A stretch of 64,000 bases of DNA from Chloroflexi bacterium HGW-Chloroflexi-2 (GTDB lineage: Bacteria > Chloroflexota > Anaerolineae > Anaerolineales > Anaerolineaceae), in assembly GCA_002840735.1 (NCBI GenBank), contig PHBY01000001.1, positions 62,001-126,000 of the forward strand, given 5' to 3'. The notes below the pieces were generated by a model that ran no database searches, was not told the DNA's origin, and saw only the letters and a program-made list of their open reading frames with translations. This document shows, piece by piece, positions 1-7,875 of this stretch. Within the stretch, counting starts at the first letter, position 1. Every line of letters starts with the position of its first letter. A program made the position numbers and the translations under genes.

Positions 1-265
1 CTTGTCATTTAATCCTGATCAGGATAAGGTTTGCGTTGTAGCTAAAGAAATTATTCTTGAACAAGAAGACCCTGCTTCTCAAGTGACGGCGCAGGAAGAA
101 GCACGTATTGTTAATTATTGGTGCTCAAGAGATCAATTAAGCCAATTTGTAAATTGGGGTGTTGAATTACTGCAACAAGGGAGACCAATCTGTCCTTTAT
201 GCAATGAACCGATAGAACCTGAAGGACACTTGTGTCCAAAAAAGAATGGACATAAAAAACACTAA
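1..265 (+). CDS. DUF3090 family protein, C-terminal part (5' end outside window)
   Basis: The reading frame is already open at the window edge, so only the last ~88 codons are seen and the start lies upstream. The tail has a CxxC-type treble-clef-like end, CPLCNEPIEPEGHLCPKKNG, which matches the conserved C-terminus of DUF3090 proteins. It overlaps the next gene (SCO1664 family) by 20 bases. That DUF3090-SCO1664 neighbourhood is conserved in Actinobacteria and Chloroflexota. The biochemical role is unknown. The four cysteines suggest a metal-binding end, which is inference. Confidence in the family comes from the C-terminal motif together with the neighbour. Confidence 0.8.
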   Translation, partial: LSFNPDQDKVCVVAKEIILEQEDPASQVTAQEEARIVNYWCSRDQLSQFVNWGVELLQQGRPICPLCNEPIEPEGHLCPKKNGHKKH

Positions 266-1001
266 ATTGTCGGAAATAAAAACAAAACAGATCGTTCAGA
301 TTCTGCAATATGGTACTCTGACTTTAGTTGGTCAGGCATTACGCGGATCCAATTCAACATTCTTAACACAGGTTACAGACAAAAATTTCTCAGTTCAGGC
401 GATCTATAAACCATCAAGAGGTGAAAGACCTTTGTGGGATTTCCCAGATTTCACGTTGGCTCAAAGAGAGGTAGCCGCCTTCATTGTTTCACAATTGTTG
501 GGTTGGAATCTCGTCCCGGCAACTATTTTCCGTGTTCAACCCGCTATATATGGGAAAGGCTCTTTACAACTCTTTATTGAACATGATCCCACATTACATT
601 ATCTCAATGCTCCTATAAACAATCAGATATTATTTATGAAAATAGCCATTTTTGATTTAATCATCAATAATGCTGATAGAAAATCAGGCCATGTTATCTT
701 TGACTCCAACCATAAACCATGGTTGATCGATCATGGATTGAGTTTTAATCATGAATTTAAACATCGAACAGTCATTTGGGATTTTGCAGGGCTGTTAATT
801 CCAGATGAATTGAAAAGAGAAATTCAAAACTTTATCAATAAAATGCAATCTGGAAAATTATATTTGGTGAGAAAATTAAATATGTTATTATCTGAATTAG
901 AAGTAACCTCTTTGATCAATAGAGGACTATACTTGATAAACCAGGCAGAATTTCCACATCCAGAACCAAACCGGAGATCCTACCCCTGGCCACCAATTTA
1001 A
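246..1001 (+). CDS. SCO1664 family protein (PI3/PI4-kinase-like fold)
   Basis: A 251-residue protein of the SCO1664 family, a conserved family without assigned function whose core resembles the phosphatidylinositol 3/4-kinase and HipA-like kinase fold. Visible hallmarks are an N-terminal YKPSRGERPLWDFP segment (possible nucleotide-binding lysine), REVAAF followed by the LLGW helix, a catalytic-loop-like NNADRKSGH, and IDHGLSFN with the aspartate expected to bind metal. It overlaps the DUF3090 gene by 20 bases, so the two are almost certainly co-translated. Homoserine dehydrogenase follows 14 bases later. Kinase activity is inferred from the fold only; the substrate is unknown. Confidence 0.85.
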   Translation: MDIKNTKLSEIKTKQIVQILQYGTLTLVGQALRGSNSTFLTQVTDKNFSVQAIYKPSRGERPLWDFPDFTLAQREVAAFIVSQLLGWNLVPATIFRVQPAIYGKGSLQLFIEHDPTLHYLNAPINNQILFMKIAIFDLIINNADRKSGHVIFDSNHKPWLIDHGLSFNHEFKHRTVIWDFAGLLIPDELKREIQNFINKMQSGKLYLVRKLNMLLSELEVTSLINRGLYLINQAEFPHPEPNRRSYPWPPI

Positions 1002-1015
1002 CATCGGAGGAAAAA

Positions 1016-2062
1016 ATGCGTCAAGTTTCAATCGCTTTAATGGGTTTTGGGAATGTAGGGCAGGCTTTTACAAGCTTGCTTTTAAAAAAACAGGAAACGC
1101 TAAAAAAAGAGTTTGAATTAGAATTTATCGTTACCGGGATCTTTACCAGAAATCATGGTGCAGCTATTAATTCCGGTGGCGTAAATTTAACCAGAGCGTT
1201 GGAATTTATTTCCCAAGGAACTTCATTAGCAAACTTATCAGAAGATAATCGGGAATTTTCGCCAGAAAGTTTTATTCATGGAAGTTCAGCTGAAATATTC
1301 GTCGAATGTACTCCATTAAACCCATACGATGGTGAACCAGCCCTGTCTTACAATAAAATTGCTCTTAATCGCGGAAAACATGTTGTAACAGCCAACAAGG
1401 GACCGGTAGTATACGGTCACAAAGAATTATCGAAACTGGCTGTGGATCGAAGAAAAGGTTTTTATTTTGAATCTGCCGTTATGGATGGCGCACCTATTTT
1501 CTCCCTCTTCCGAGAGACATTACCGTTGATCGAACTCAAAGGATTTTCGGGTATTCTAAACTCCTGCACAAATTATCTCCTGGATCTGATGAACGCAGGT
1601 GCTACATTCGAAGAAGCAGTAATTCAAGCTCAGAGCATTGGGATTACCGAAACTGATCCAAGTGCAGATATCGATGGATGGGATGCTGCTGTAAAGGTTG
1701 CAGCATTGGTTTCCGTCCTGATGGGAATTTCCATAACTCCACACCAGGTAGATCGCAAAGGGATCCGCGAGGTGACACCAGCAATGATTAAGACAGCCCA
1801 AGAGAATGGAGAAAAATGGAAATTAGTCTGTACTGCCAAACGACAGGGAAGTCAATTAATCGAAGTCAGTGTTCAACCTCAGACTGTAAAGGCAGATTCT
1901 CTGCTATATATGGTCAACGGAACAAGCTCATTTGTTCAATTCGAGACTGATGTGCTGCCTGGTCTGGGGATTCTTGAAAAAGATCCTGGTCCATTAACAA
2001 CTGCATATGGAATGTTGGCGGATATCATGAGCATTCTCAAGAAATTTTATGTTTATCGATAA
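1016..2062 (+). CDS. hom: homoserine dehydrogenase (short form without ACT domain)
   Basis: A 348-residue NAD(P)-dependent homoserine dehydrogenase, which converts aspartate semialdehyde to homoserine in threonine/methionine synthesis. The N-terminal Rossmann motif is GFGNVGQAF. The catalytic region contains TANKGPVVYGHKEL with the conserved lysine. The substrate-binding stretch TETDPSADIDGWDAAVK is typical of the family. The protein ends after the catalytic domain, so the regulatory ACT domain found in longer homologues is missing; feedback control by threonine through that domain is therefore not expected (inference). A strong ribosome site, GGAGGAAAAA, precedes the ATG. The gene is convergent with ccmD, with one base between the stop codons. 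Confidence 0.9.
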   Translation: MRQVSIALMGFGNVGQAFTSLLLKKQETLKKEFELEFIVTGIFTRNHGAAINSGGVNLTRALEFISQGTSLANLSEDNREFSPESFIHGSSAEIFVECTPLNPYDGEPALSYNKIALNRGKHVVTANKGPVVYGHKELSKLAVDRRKGFYFESAVMDGAPIFSLFRETLPLIELKGFSGILNSCTNYLLDLMNAGATFEEAVIQAQSIGITETDPSADIDGWDAAVKVAALVSVLMGISITPHQVDRKGIREVTPAMIKTAQENGEKWKLVCTAKRQGSQLIEVSVQPQTVKADSLLYMVNGTSSFVQFETDVLPGLGILEKDPGPLTTAYGMLADIMSILKKFYVYR

Positions 2063-2063
2063 T

Positions 2064-2216
2064 TTATTTCTGATCCACGCTCTCGGATAATATTTCTTCT
2101 TCTTGCTTAAGATTCTTCCAGCGCACATAAAGGCTGATGACATAGCCAATAATTGAGCCAAAAATTACAATGTATCCAGCGATAAAATAGTTTACTGTAT
2201 TTAATGTAGAATTCAT
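2064..2216 (-). CDS. ccmD: CcmD-like small haem exporter subunit
   Basis: A 50-residue single-span protein. It starts MNSTLNTVNYFIAGYIVIF, continues with a hydrophobic helix of about 20 residues, then has a basic VRWKNLKQ segment and an acidic tail. Size, the one N-terminal transmembrane helix, the tyrosine in the helix and the position directly after ccmC fit CcmD, which helps release holo-CcmE from the CcmABC complex at the membrane. AGGAGC lies 4 bases before the ATG. Small CcmD proteins are poorly conserved, so the call rests mostly on context. It is the last gene of the ccm operon. Confidence 0.75.
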   Translation of the reverse strand: MNSTLNTVNYFIAGYIVIFGSIIGYVISLYVRWKNLKQEEEILSESVDQK

Positions 2217-2237
2217 TTTCGCTCCTGGTTCGATACC

Positions 2238-2933
2238 CTAATCTTGAATATTAAATTTCAATTCTTCAACCTGGTTGGCTAATTTTCCTAAACGGATTCG
2301 ATGCCAGACTAAGTCAATGAACAGGATAGAAAATCCAACGATACTCACCATCATCGTTTGAAACATGCTTGGTATCATATCAAATGTTCCAACAGCAGAA
2401 GGATCAGAACCGGCAATTACGACAGGATGAATTGTCCTGAAAATTCGGATTGAGAAAAAGGTTAACGGAACACTGATGAAACCAACGATGGCATATACTG
2501 CTCCAAATCTAGACCGTCGTTCAGGGTCATCTATTCCCTGTCGGAGCATTATGTAAGCAATATAAACCAATTCCATAATAGTGGCTGTTGTCAACCTGGG
2601 ATCCCAGGTCCACCAGGTGTTCCATATTGGGCGTGCCCAGATTGAACCTGTAACAATCGTAATGAAGATAAATATTATTCCAATTTCAACAGCAGCGACT
2701 CCTACCAAATCCCATATTTTTGTCTTTTTAATAAGATATAAAATTCCTGCTATAGCTGCAAACAGAAAAGACAACATACCAACCCATCCGGAAGCCACAT
2801 GGAAATAAAACACTTTTTGCACCGCACCCATCACTCTTTCAATGGGTGCATAGAAAAAAACCATGGCTGTAGCTCCCAATAAGGCAACCAATGTTACAAT
2901 GTCCAGAATTCTTAGCGTAGTCAGTTTCTTCAT
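2238..2933 (-). CDS. ccmC: CcmC haem exporter/haem-handling membrane protein
   Basis: A 231-residue multi-span membrane protein of the CcmC/CcsA haem-handling family, which attaches haem to CcmE on the outer face of the membrane. It has about six hydrophobic segments and the tryptophan-rich motif WNTWWTWDPRLTTATI between them, with histidines flanking it (FYFHVASGW near the N-terminus). The start chosen is the ATG preceded by GGAGGTGAAA. An upstream in-frame start would add 18 residues overlapping ccmB and has no ribosome site. It lies between ccmB and ccmD. Confidence 0.95.
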   Translation of the reverse strand: MKKLTTLRILDIVTLVALLGATAMVFFYAPIERVMGAVQKVFYFHVASGWVGMLSFLFAAIAGILYLIKKTKIWDLVGVAAVEIGIIFIFITIVTGSIWARPIWNTWWTWDPRLTTATIMELVYIAYIMLRQGIDDPERRSRFGAVYAIVGFISVPLTFFSIRIFRTIHPVVIAGSDPSAVGTFDMIPSMFQTMMVSIVGFSILFIDLVWHRIRLGKLANQVEELKFNIQD

Positions 2934-2949
2934 TTTCACCTCCGAATTT

Positions 2950-3633
2950 TTATTCTTCAACAACTGAATCAAACACCATAAAAGCAACCGATGTAAAAAT
3001 AATATCGTAAACGATCAATAAATTGAACCAGGTCTGTAAATCAGAGAATGGAAATCCACTTAAAATGCCAGACGAAGCTTTTACTGAGGCAATTAATACG
3101 GGTAATATAACCGGAAATAATAATATCGGTAATAGAATATCTCTTGTTCTTGCTTGAACCGCCATACTAGCCAACAATGTCCCAATTGCAACATAACCTT
3201 CAGATCCGAGAAGAATCACTAAAAGTAATGCCGGTGAAATAATGTTGGTATTATATAGAATACTGTAAATTGGCAGGACAATCATGGCTACAATCAACAT
3301 GAATATCCAGTTTGCAATACTTTTGCCGAAGTAAATGGCTGTTCTATCCACCGGAGCCAGTAATAATCCATCCAGACATCCACGGTCTTTTTCGACAGCC
3401 ATTGATCGATTCAGTCCCAGATTCCCGGCAAAAATGATGGTGACCCATAAAATTCCGGCGGTTAATGCAGATCTTGTTTTAGGGTCTAGCTCAAGGGCAA
3501 AGTTGAAAATAAAAATAACCAGAAGCGCAAAAACCAACATAGCACTGATTAATTCTTTTCCACGAAGTTCTGCGATCAAGTCTTTCCACACAACAGCAAA
3601 CATAGCCTTGAAAAAAGATGTTTTAGGCTGCAC
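2950..3633 (-). CDS. ccmB: CcmB haem exporter ABC permease
   Basis: A membrane subunit of the CcmABC transporter, of about 227 residues with six predicted spans. The N-terminal FAVVWKDLIAELRGKELI is the cytoplasmic amphipathic segment typical of CcmB, and EKDRGCLDGLLLAPVDR is the conserved coupling region. The preferred start is a GTG inside the last codons of ccmA, preceded by AGAAGGGGGG. An ATG 30 bases upstream would lengthen the overlap but has no ribosome site. With CcmA it forms the ATP-driven complex that frees haem-loaded CcmE. Confidence 0.93.
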   Translation of the reverse strand: MQPKTSFFKAMFAVVWKDLIAELRGKELISAMLVFALLVIFIFNFALELDPKTRSALTAGILWVTIIFAGNLGLNRSMAVEKDRGCLDGLLLAPVDRTAIYFGKSIANWIFMLIVAMIVLPIYSILYNTNIISPALLLVILLGSEGYVAIGTLLASMAVQARTRDILLPILLFPVILPVLIASVKASSGILSGFPFSDLQTWFNLLIVYDIIFTSVAFMVFDSVVEE

Positions 3634-4363
3634 CTTGATTCCCCCCTTCTGAATCAATTTCATCGACTATGGATTGGTAATACGCCAATAAACCGTGTTG
3701 AGGAAGATCTTTTGCTAGTTTTGAAGCATGAATTTTTCCTTTATACAGTACATCAAATCTTGTTGCCAGATTTGCTACTCTGGGAAAATCATGCGATGTC
3801 ATGACTACGGTTCTCCCGCGGGAGGCAATTTCCTGTAGCAAAGTATCCAGCATATTAGCTGCATCCTGATCTAAGCCAGTATGTGGCTCATCCAATAACA
3901 ACACTTCAGGGTCATGAATAATTGCTCTCCCAATCGCTAATCTTTGCTGCATGCCTCTGGAAAAAGTACGTACCAGATCCTTTTTTCTTTTCAATAATCC
4001 AACAAGTTGTAATATTTCTTCTATATGGTTTTGGAAATTGGATAAACCATATAATCTTCCGTAAAATTTGAGATTCTCTTCAGCACTTAAATCTCCATAC
4101 AGCAAAGGAAGGTGAGAGACAACACCTAATTTTTTTCTTACCTGAGCTGACTGACCGGGCAAATAATAACCTGCAATTTGGATTTCGCCATAATTTGGTT
4201 TTGATAGTGAAGAAAGTATCCGTAATAAAGTAGTTTTTCCAGCACCATTTGATCCCAATAAAGCGACAAACTCACCTTGTTGAACGGAGAAATTTAATTT
4301 GCGTAAGACCTGTTTATGACCAAAACGCTTAATTAAATTCCGCACCTCAATGATAGCTGTCAC
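3623..4363 (-). CDS. ccmA: CcmA haem exporter ATP-binding protein
   Basis: A 246-residue ABC ATPase. The Walker A motif is GSNGAGKTTLL (residues ~38-48), the signature is FSRGMQQRLAIGRA (~135-148), Walker B is LLLDEPHTGLD and the H-loop is TSHD. It is a single nucleotide-binding domain with a short C-terminal extension, which fits CcmA. It overlaps ccmB by a few bases and starts 2 bases after the stop codon of the cytochrome lipoprotein gene, so the three are translationally coupled. ATP hydrolysis is thought to drive release of haem-CcmE from CcmC. Confidence 0.95.
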   Translation of the reverse strand: MTAIIEVRNLIKRFGHKQVLRKLNFSVQQGEFVALLGSNGAGKTTLLRILSSLSKPNYGEIQIAGYYLPGQSAQVRKKLGVVSHLPLLYGDLSAEENLKFYGRLYGLSNFQNHIEEILQLVGLLKRKKDLVRTFSRGMQQRLAIGRAIIHDPEVLLLDEPHTGLDQDAANMLDTLLQEIASRGRTVVMTSHDFPRVANLATRFDVLYKGKIHASKLAKDLPQHGLLAYYQSIVDEIDSEGGNQGAA

Positions 4364-4365
4364 TC

Positions 4366-6201
4366 TTAAGCCTCTGTGTCCTGTTTCATTTTGATCAACT
4401 TGGTGAGTTCATTCCTTCGATTATAATAAGCGCTTTCAGGAATTTCACCCGATTGAAAAGCATCGTCCAAAGCGATAACTGCATCCAAAAGGCTTTCCAA
4501 ATCTTCTTCTTCTGACACCATTTCTTCGACAACTTCATTTTCTTTCATTTTCTTTCTTAGATAGAAAACTGCGCCGAAGATCGCAATCAACAAAACTGAA
4601 CCACCAATAATCAAACTGGTAGTATTCCCGCTTTGAACAATCGAAACATTGTCCTTCACTTTCCCGGACAAGCTCATTTTTATCGAACTTTCAGCTTCCA
4701 TGACCCCACCTGAATAAGTTTGGATTTTCATCCCTTGAATATCTCTTTCACCTGAAAATACCAATTGGTCGCTAGAAAATTTTACTGTATCAGAAGGTAA
4801 CATGAAGATGGATGCATTTACAAGTAATGGGAGTTGAATATCCAAATCTAAAGATTTTTCATAAGGGAGTTCATAAGCAAACAAAATCTGGACTGAAGAA
4901 TTCGCCCCGAAAGATTGCATTGACCCAAATCCATCTTCTAATTGAATAAATTCTCTTCCGAGTAATCCACCTTCAAATTGTAAATTCTGGGCTCCTTCCG
5001 GTAATTTAAAACGCACAACGGGTGTTGCATTATCTAAAGGCACAATCACGGTATCCGTTGGATTTTGAATGACATACATTTCTACAACTTGTATTGTATT
5101 TTCAGCGATAAAATCAAAAAAGACGTGCATTCGCTCTGCATAAAGGGCAGAAGAATCAACGGATGTCTTCTTAATAACAATGGGTAAATTTACATTCCCT
5201 TGAGCATCGATGACTGGTTCATGTAATACCTCAGAGGTATGTTGAATTCCATCAATGACTAACGATGCTTGATAAATTCTTCCTGAAATATTTTCAAGTT
5301 CCTCAAATATGAATGAACCATCCTCAGATACTGGAGATTCAATTTGAAAGATCATATCCATACCATCATAACCAGAAAGGGTAACTATTAAACCTTCCGA
5401 GGCAGTTTCCAAATTGAACAATTGACCAATAATTGAAAAATTCGTTTGTTCAACAGATGAAGTGGTCTCGTTTACCGGTTCCAGGGTCTCAGTGTTTTCT
5501 ATCTCTGATTCTTTTCTAAAATCATTGTTTTCTGTGAAACCTAAATATCGAACATAACTGGCAACTGCCAATTGATCCTCTTCTGATAATATTTCAGAAA
5601 ATGCGTGCATTTCAGGATCGATGCCTGTGGTTATGACGGATAAAATTTCAGATAACGATTTTTCAGCCATGGCACTTGCGCTTTGCAGAGGTAAATTTTC
5701 TTCGGTATGGCACTCTACACAATTTTCGGCAAAAATAACTTTGCCATTCGTGATCATATTTTCAGATATTGATAATGTGAGCGCATATGTAGTTACATCC
5801 CATCTTTCTCGATCACTCAGACTTTGAAATCCAGGCATAAAGCGTTCAATGTTTCCGATTGTTATTACTTTGTACCAATCAATCGGTTTTGCTTCTTTTG
5901 CAATTTTAATATCCCCAATAGGAGTAACAGGATTTGGTAATTGGTTACTTTGGGCTCCATCTCCCTTACCAGTTTCTCCATGACAGGCAACACACTTTTG
6001 CTCGTAGATCACTGCCCCATTTAGAATATCAGGTTCCATCATTGGCAAAACAATCGATGGCACTGAAGTTGGAGATGTAGGCATTGGATCTTGTTGTACT
6101 AAATTAGGAGGAGGAGTAACATCCGCTGCCAAAGATACTGAGCATCCAGAAAGAAATCCAAAAAAAATGAATGCAAAAAATAAAAATTGTGCTTTTTTCA
6201 T
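4366..6201 (-). CDS. di-haem c-type cytochrome lipoprotein with C-terminal membrane anchor
   Basis: A protein of about 611 residues with a lipoprotein signal (FFGFLSGC, lipid Cys20). Two cytochrome c domains follow: CVACH at ~70-74 with a candidate methionine ligand in RFMPGF (~122), and CVECH at ~161-165 with PEMHAF (~198). The middle ~300 residues look like beta-sandwich and surface domains of unknown function. A transmembrane helix (SVLLIAIFGAVFYL) near 550 and a charged cytoplasmic tail with a short helical domain end the protein. The ATG used follows AGAAAGAAA; an in-frame upstream start would run into the previous gene. It lies inside the ccm operon and is a likely client of it. An electron-transfer role is inferred. 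Confidence 0.8.
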   Translation of the reverse strand: MKKAQFLFFAFIFFGFLSGCSVSLAADVTPPPNLVQQDPMPTSPTSVPSIVLPMMEPDILNGAVIYEQKCVACHGETGKGDGAQSNQLPNPVTPIGDIKIAKEAKPIDWYKVITIGNIERFMPGFQSLSDRERWDVTTYALTLSISENMITNGKVIFAENCVECHTEENLPLQSASAMAEKSLSEILSVITTGIDPEMHAFSEILSEEDQLAVASYVRYLGFTENNDFRKESEIENTETLEPVNETTSSVEQTNFSIIGQLFNLETASEGLIVTLSGYDGMDMIFQIESPVSEDGSFIFEELENISGRIYQASLVIDGIQHTSEVLHEPVIDAQGNVNLPIVIKKTSVDSSALYAERMHVFFDFIAENTIQVVEMYVIQNPTDTVIVPLDNATPVVRFKLPEGAQNLQFEGGLLGREFIQLEDGFGSMQSFGANSSVQILFAYELPYEKSLDLDIQLPLLVNASIFMLPSDTVKFSSDQLVFSGERDIQGMKIQTYSGGVMEAESSIKMSLSGKVKDNVSIVQSGNTTSLIIGGSVLLIAIFGAVFYLRKKMKENEVVEEMVSEEEDLESLLDAVIALDDAFQSGEIPESAYYNRRNELTKLIKMKQDTEA

Positions 6202-6218
6202 ATTTTTCTTTCTAAAAA

Positions 6219-6749
6219 TCAAAGAGTATTCCCACACTTTGAACAAAATTTATCGGATTTTGAAACTGGTTTCCCACATTTCGGGCAGAAACCATCTGGT
6301 TTAGATTCTTTTGAACGCTTCCGTGCAGCAATCATCGATTCGATATCAACGTCTTTTTCGATTTTTTCATTATCCACACGAATCGCAATTTGACCACCAC
6401 CGAGGGTCGCTTCAATTCTTTGTAATTGGTCTGAGCTTTGTTCATCACCACTGATTTCATCGAGTTTTTTGATGACTTCAGCACCTTTTTGGAGATAAAA
6501 TTGGCGCTGGGTTGGATAATCTTCTTCAGGAATTTTTCCCAAATTATAATCAAAATCAAGTTCCTGTAATGCTCTTAATATACGATCTCTTTCAGCCAGC
6601 ATCGACGAAACATGCATTTCTTTTTCGATAGAAGGTAAAGCTTGAGTAATTAAGGCCTGATTCTTACGTTCATCGATAAATGGTTGAAAAATAAACAATA
6701 GTACAACAACCAGAATTCCAACCAACAAAAATATGGAACCAATATCCAT
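6219..6749 (-). CDS. CcmI-like membrane protein with C-terminal zinc ribbon
   Basis: A 176-residue protein. One transmembrane helix lies at ~5-22, followed by a helical segment containing LQELDFDYNLGKIPEEDY, a pattern seen in CcmI/CycH-type N-terminal domains and related cytochrome maturation proteins. The C-terminus is a zinc ribbon, CPKCGKPV plus CSKCG. The topology that puts the zinc ribbon in the cytoplasm is inferred. It stands where ccmI is found in other ccm operons, between the CcmG-type thioredoxin and the cytochrome gene. Lacking the tetratricopeptide part of classical CcmI, it may be a reduced or divergent chaperone; the function is not established. Confidence 0.65.
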   Translation of the reverse strand: MDIGSIFLLVGILVVVLLFIFQPFIDERKNQALITQALPSIEKEMHVSSMLAERDRILRALQELDFDYNLGKIPEEDYPTQRQFYLQKGAEVIKKLDEISGDEQSSDQLQRIEATLGGGQIAIRVDNEKIEKDVDIESMIAARKRSKESKPDGFCPKCGKPVSKSDKFCSKCGNTL

Positions 6750-6761
6750 GTTTAATCTCCT

Positions 6762-7325
6762 CTACTGATTGAGTGCTGAATCAATCATACTTGTAATTTC
6801 GCTGATAGAAACAAATGGACCAATTTTTCTGGAAGCTAGTTTTCCGTTTTTATCCATAATGTATGTTTCAGGTACACCACTGATTCTAAAAATCTGTGAA
6901 ATAGCTGTTCGAAGGTCAGGACCATTCGGATATGTAATTTCAAATTTTTCGAGGTATTTCAATGCTTCAGTTTCTGTATCAACATAGTCAACCCCAAGAA
7001 AAACTACTTCTCCAGAATCCTGGTAGAATCGCCAGGCTTCTTCCAATTCAGCGGCTTCCTGCTCACAAGGTTTACACCAGGATGCCCAGAAATTAACAAC
7101 AATGACTTTTCCAATTAATTCATCTGTTTTGATTTTTGTCCCATCAAATGTTGTCAATTCGAAAGGTGGTACTTTTTGCCCCACCTGAACAGGACCTTGT
7201 TGAGTATTTCTAAGCCCCCAACCCATTAGAGCTAAAAATCCTAACAAAACAGCAAAAGCAATAATAATTACCCATCGAGGAAGCTTTTTCTGATATTGAG
7301 GTTCTTCGGTGTGTGAATTTTCCAT
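6762..7325 (-). CDS. ccmG: TlpA/CcmG-type membrane-anchored thioredoxin
   Basis: A 187-residue thioredoxin-fold protein anchored by one helix (~18-36). The active site is WASWCKPCEQEA (Cys84, Cys87) and the cis-proline region is ISGVPETYIMD. It faces outward and is expected to reduce apocytochrome cysteines or the CcmH disulphide before haem attachment. The usual CcmG insertion is not obvious, so TlpA/ResA-like is an equally fair family label. It lies 8 bases after ccmH and 12 before the zinc-ribbon gene, which places it in the cytochrome maturation operon. Confidence 0.88.
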   Translation of the reverse strand: MENSHTEEPQYQKKLPRWVIIIAFAVLLGFLALMGWGLRNTQQGPVQVGQKVPPFELTTFDGTKIKTDELIGKVIVVNFWASWCKPCEQEAAELEEAWRFYQDSGEVVFLGVDYVDTETEALKYLEKFEITYPNGPDLRTAISQIFRISGVPETYIMDKNGKLASRKIGPFVSISEITSMIDSALNQ

Positions 7326-7333
7326 ATTTACTC

Positions 7334-7852
7334 CTATGATAAATCCTCATTTTTATTTAGGATGTTCAAAGCTTCTTCCATTTCTTTAAGATATTTGTCA
7401 TTATTAATGTCTGAATTTTTGATTACTTTTTCAGATGATTTTTTGATTTTTTTCAGATTAAGATAAACAACTACGATGCCTCCCACAAAAACAACGGGAG
7501 GTAATATATAGACCAACCAATTCAATCCTCTGGCTGGTGGTTGTGCCAATACGCGATCACCATATTGATCAACAAAGTACTGTTTTATCTCATCTTTGGA
7601 CCAACCGGCAATTAATTTTTCTTTGATCAGTGCTCTCCATTGAGCACATGCTTGTGTTGGACATACGTCCAAAGGTATGTTTTCACACACTGGACAATAC
7701 AATTCTTTTGCTATGGCGTTTACTTGATCGTCAGTAGGAAAATCATTTTGTGCAATTACGTTATTGAACGGAAGGAGGAGCAATAAGAAAATTGTAACAA
7801 AAAAAGCAAGTGTGATTTTTTGGGTGATAAAAATCTTGTTTTTATAGTTCAT
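7334..7852 (-). CDS. ccmH: CcmH-type cytochrome c maturation thiol protein
   Basis: A 172-residue protein with a cleavable-looking N-terminal hydrophobic segment (~11-34), the LYCPVC motif (Cys53, Cys56) in the place of the CcmH LRCxxC motif, then AQWRALIKEKL and a WSKDEIKQYFVDQYGDRVL segment typical of the CcmH three-helix domain. A C-terminal transmembrane helix lies at ~118-141. Two further cysteines (~64 and ~69) are unusual. It would hold or reduce apocytochrome thiols outside the membrane. Its presence together with a CxxxY CcmE is noteworthy. Confidence 0.88.
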   Translation of the reverse strand: MNYKNKIFITQKITLAFFVTIFLLLLLPFNNVIAQNDFPTDDQVNAIAKELYCPVCENIPLDVCPTQACAQWRALIKEKLIAGWSKDEIKQYFVDQYGDRVLAQPPARGLNWLVYILPPVVFVGGIVVVYLNLKKIKKSSEKVIKNSDINNDKYLKEMEEALNILNKNEDLS

Positions 7853-7875
7853 AAAATAATTTTCCTTCTAAACCA

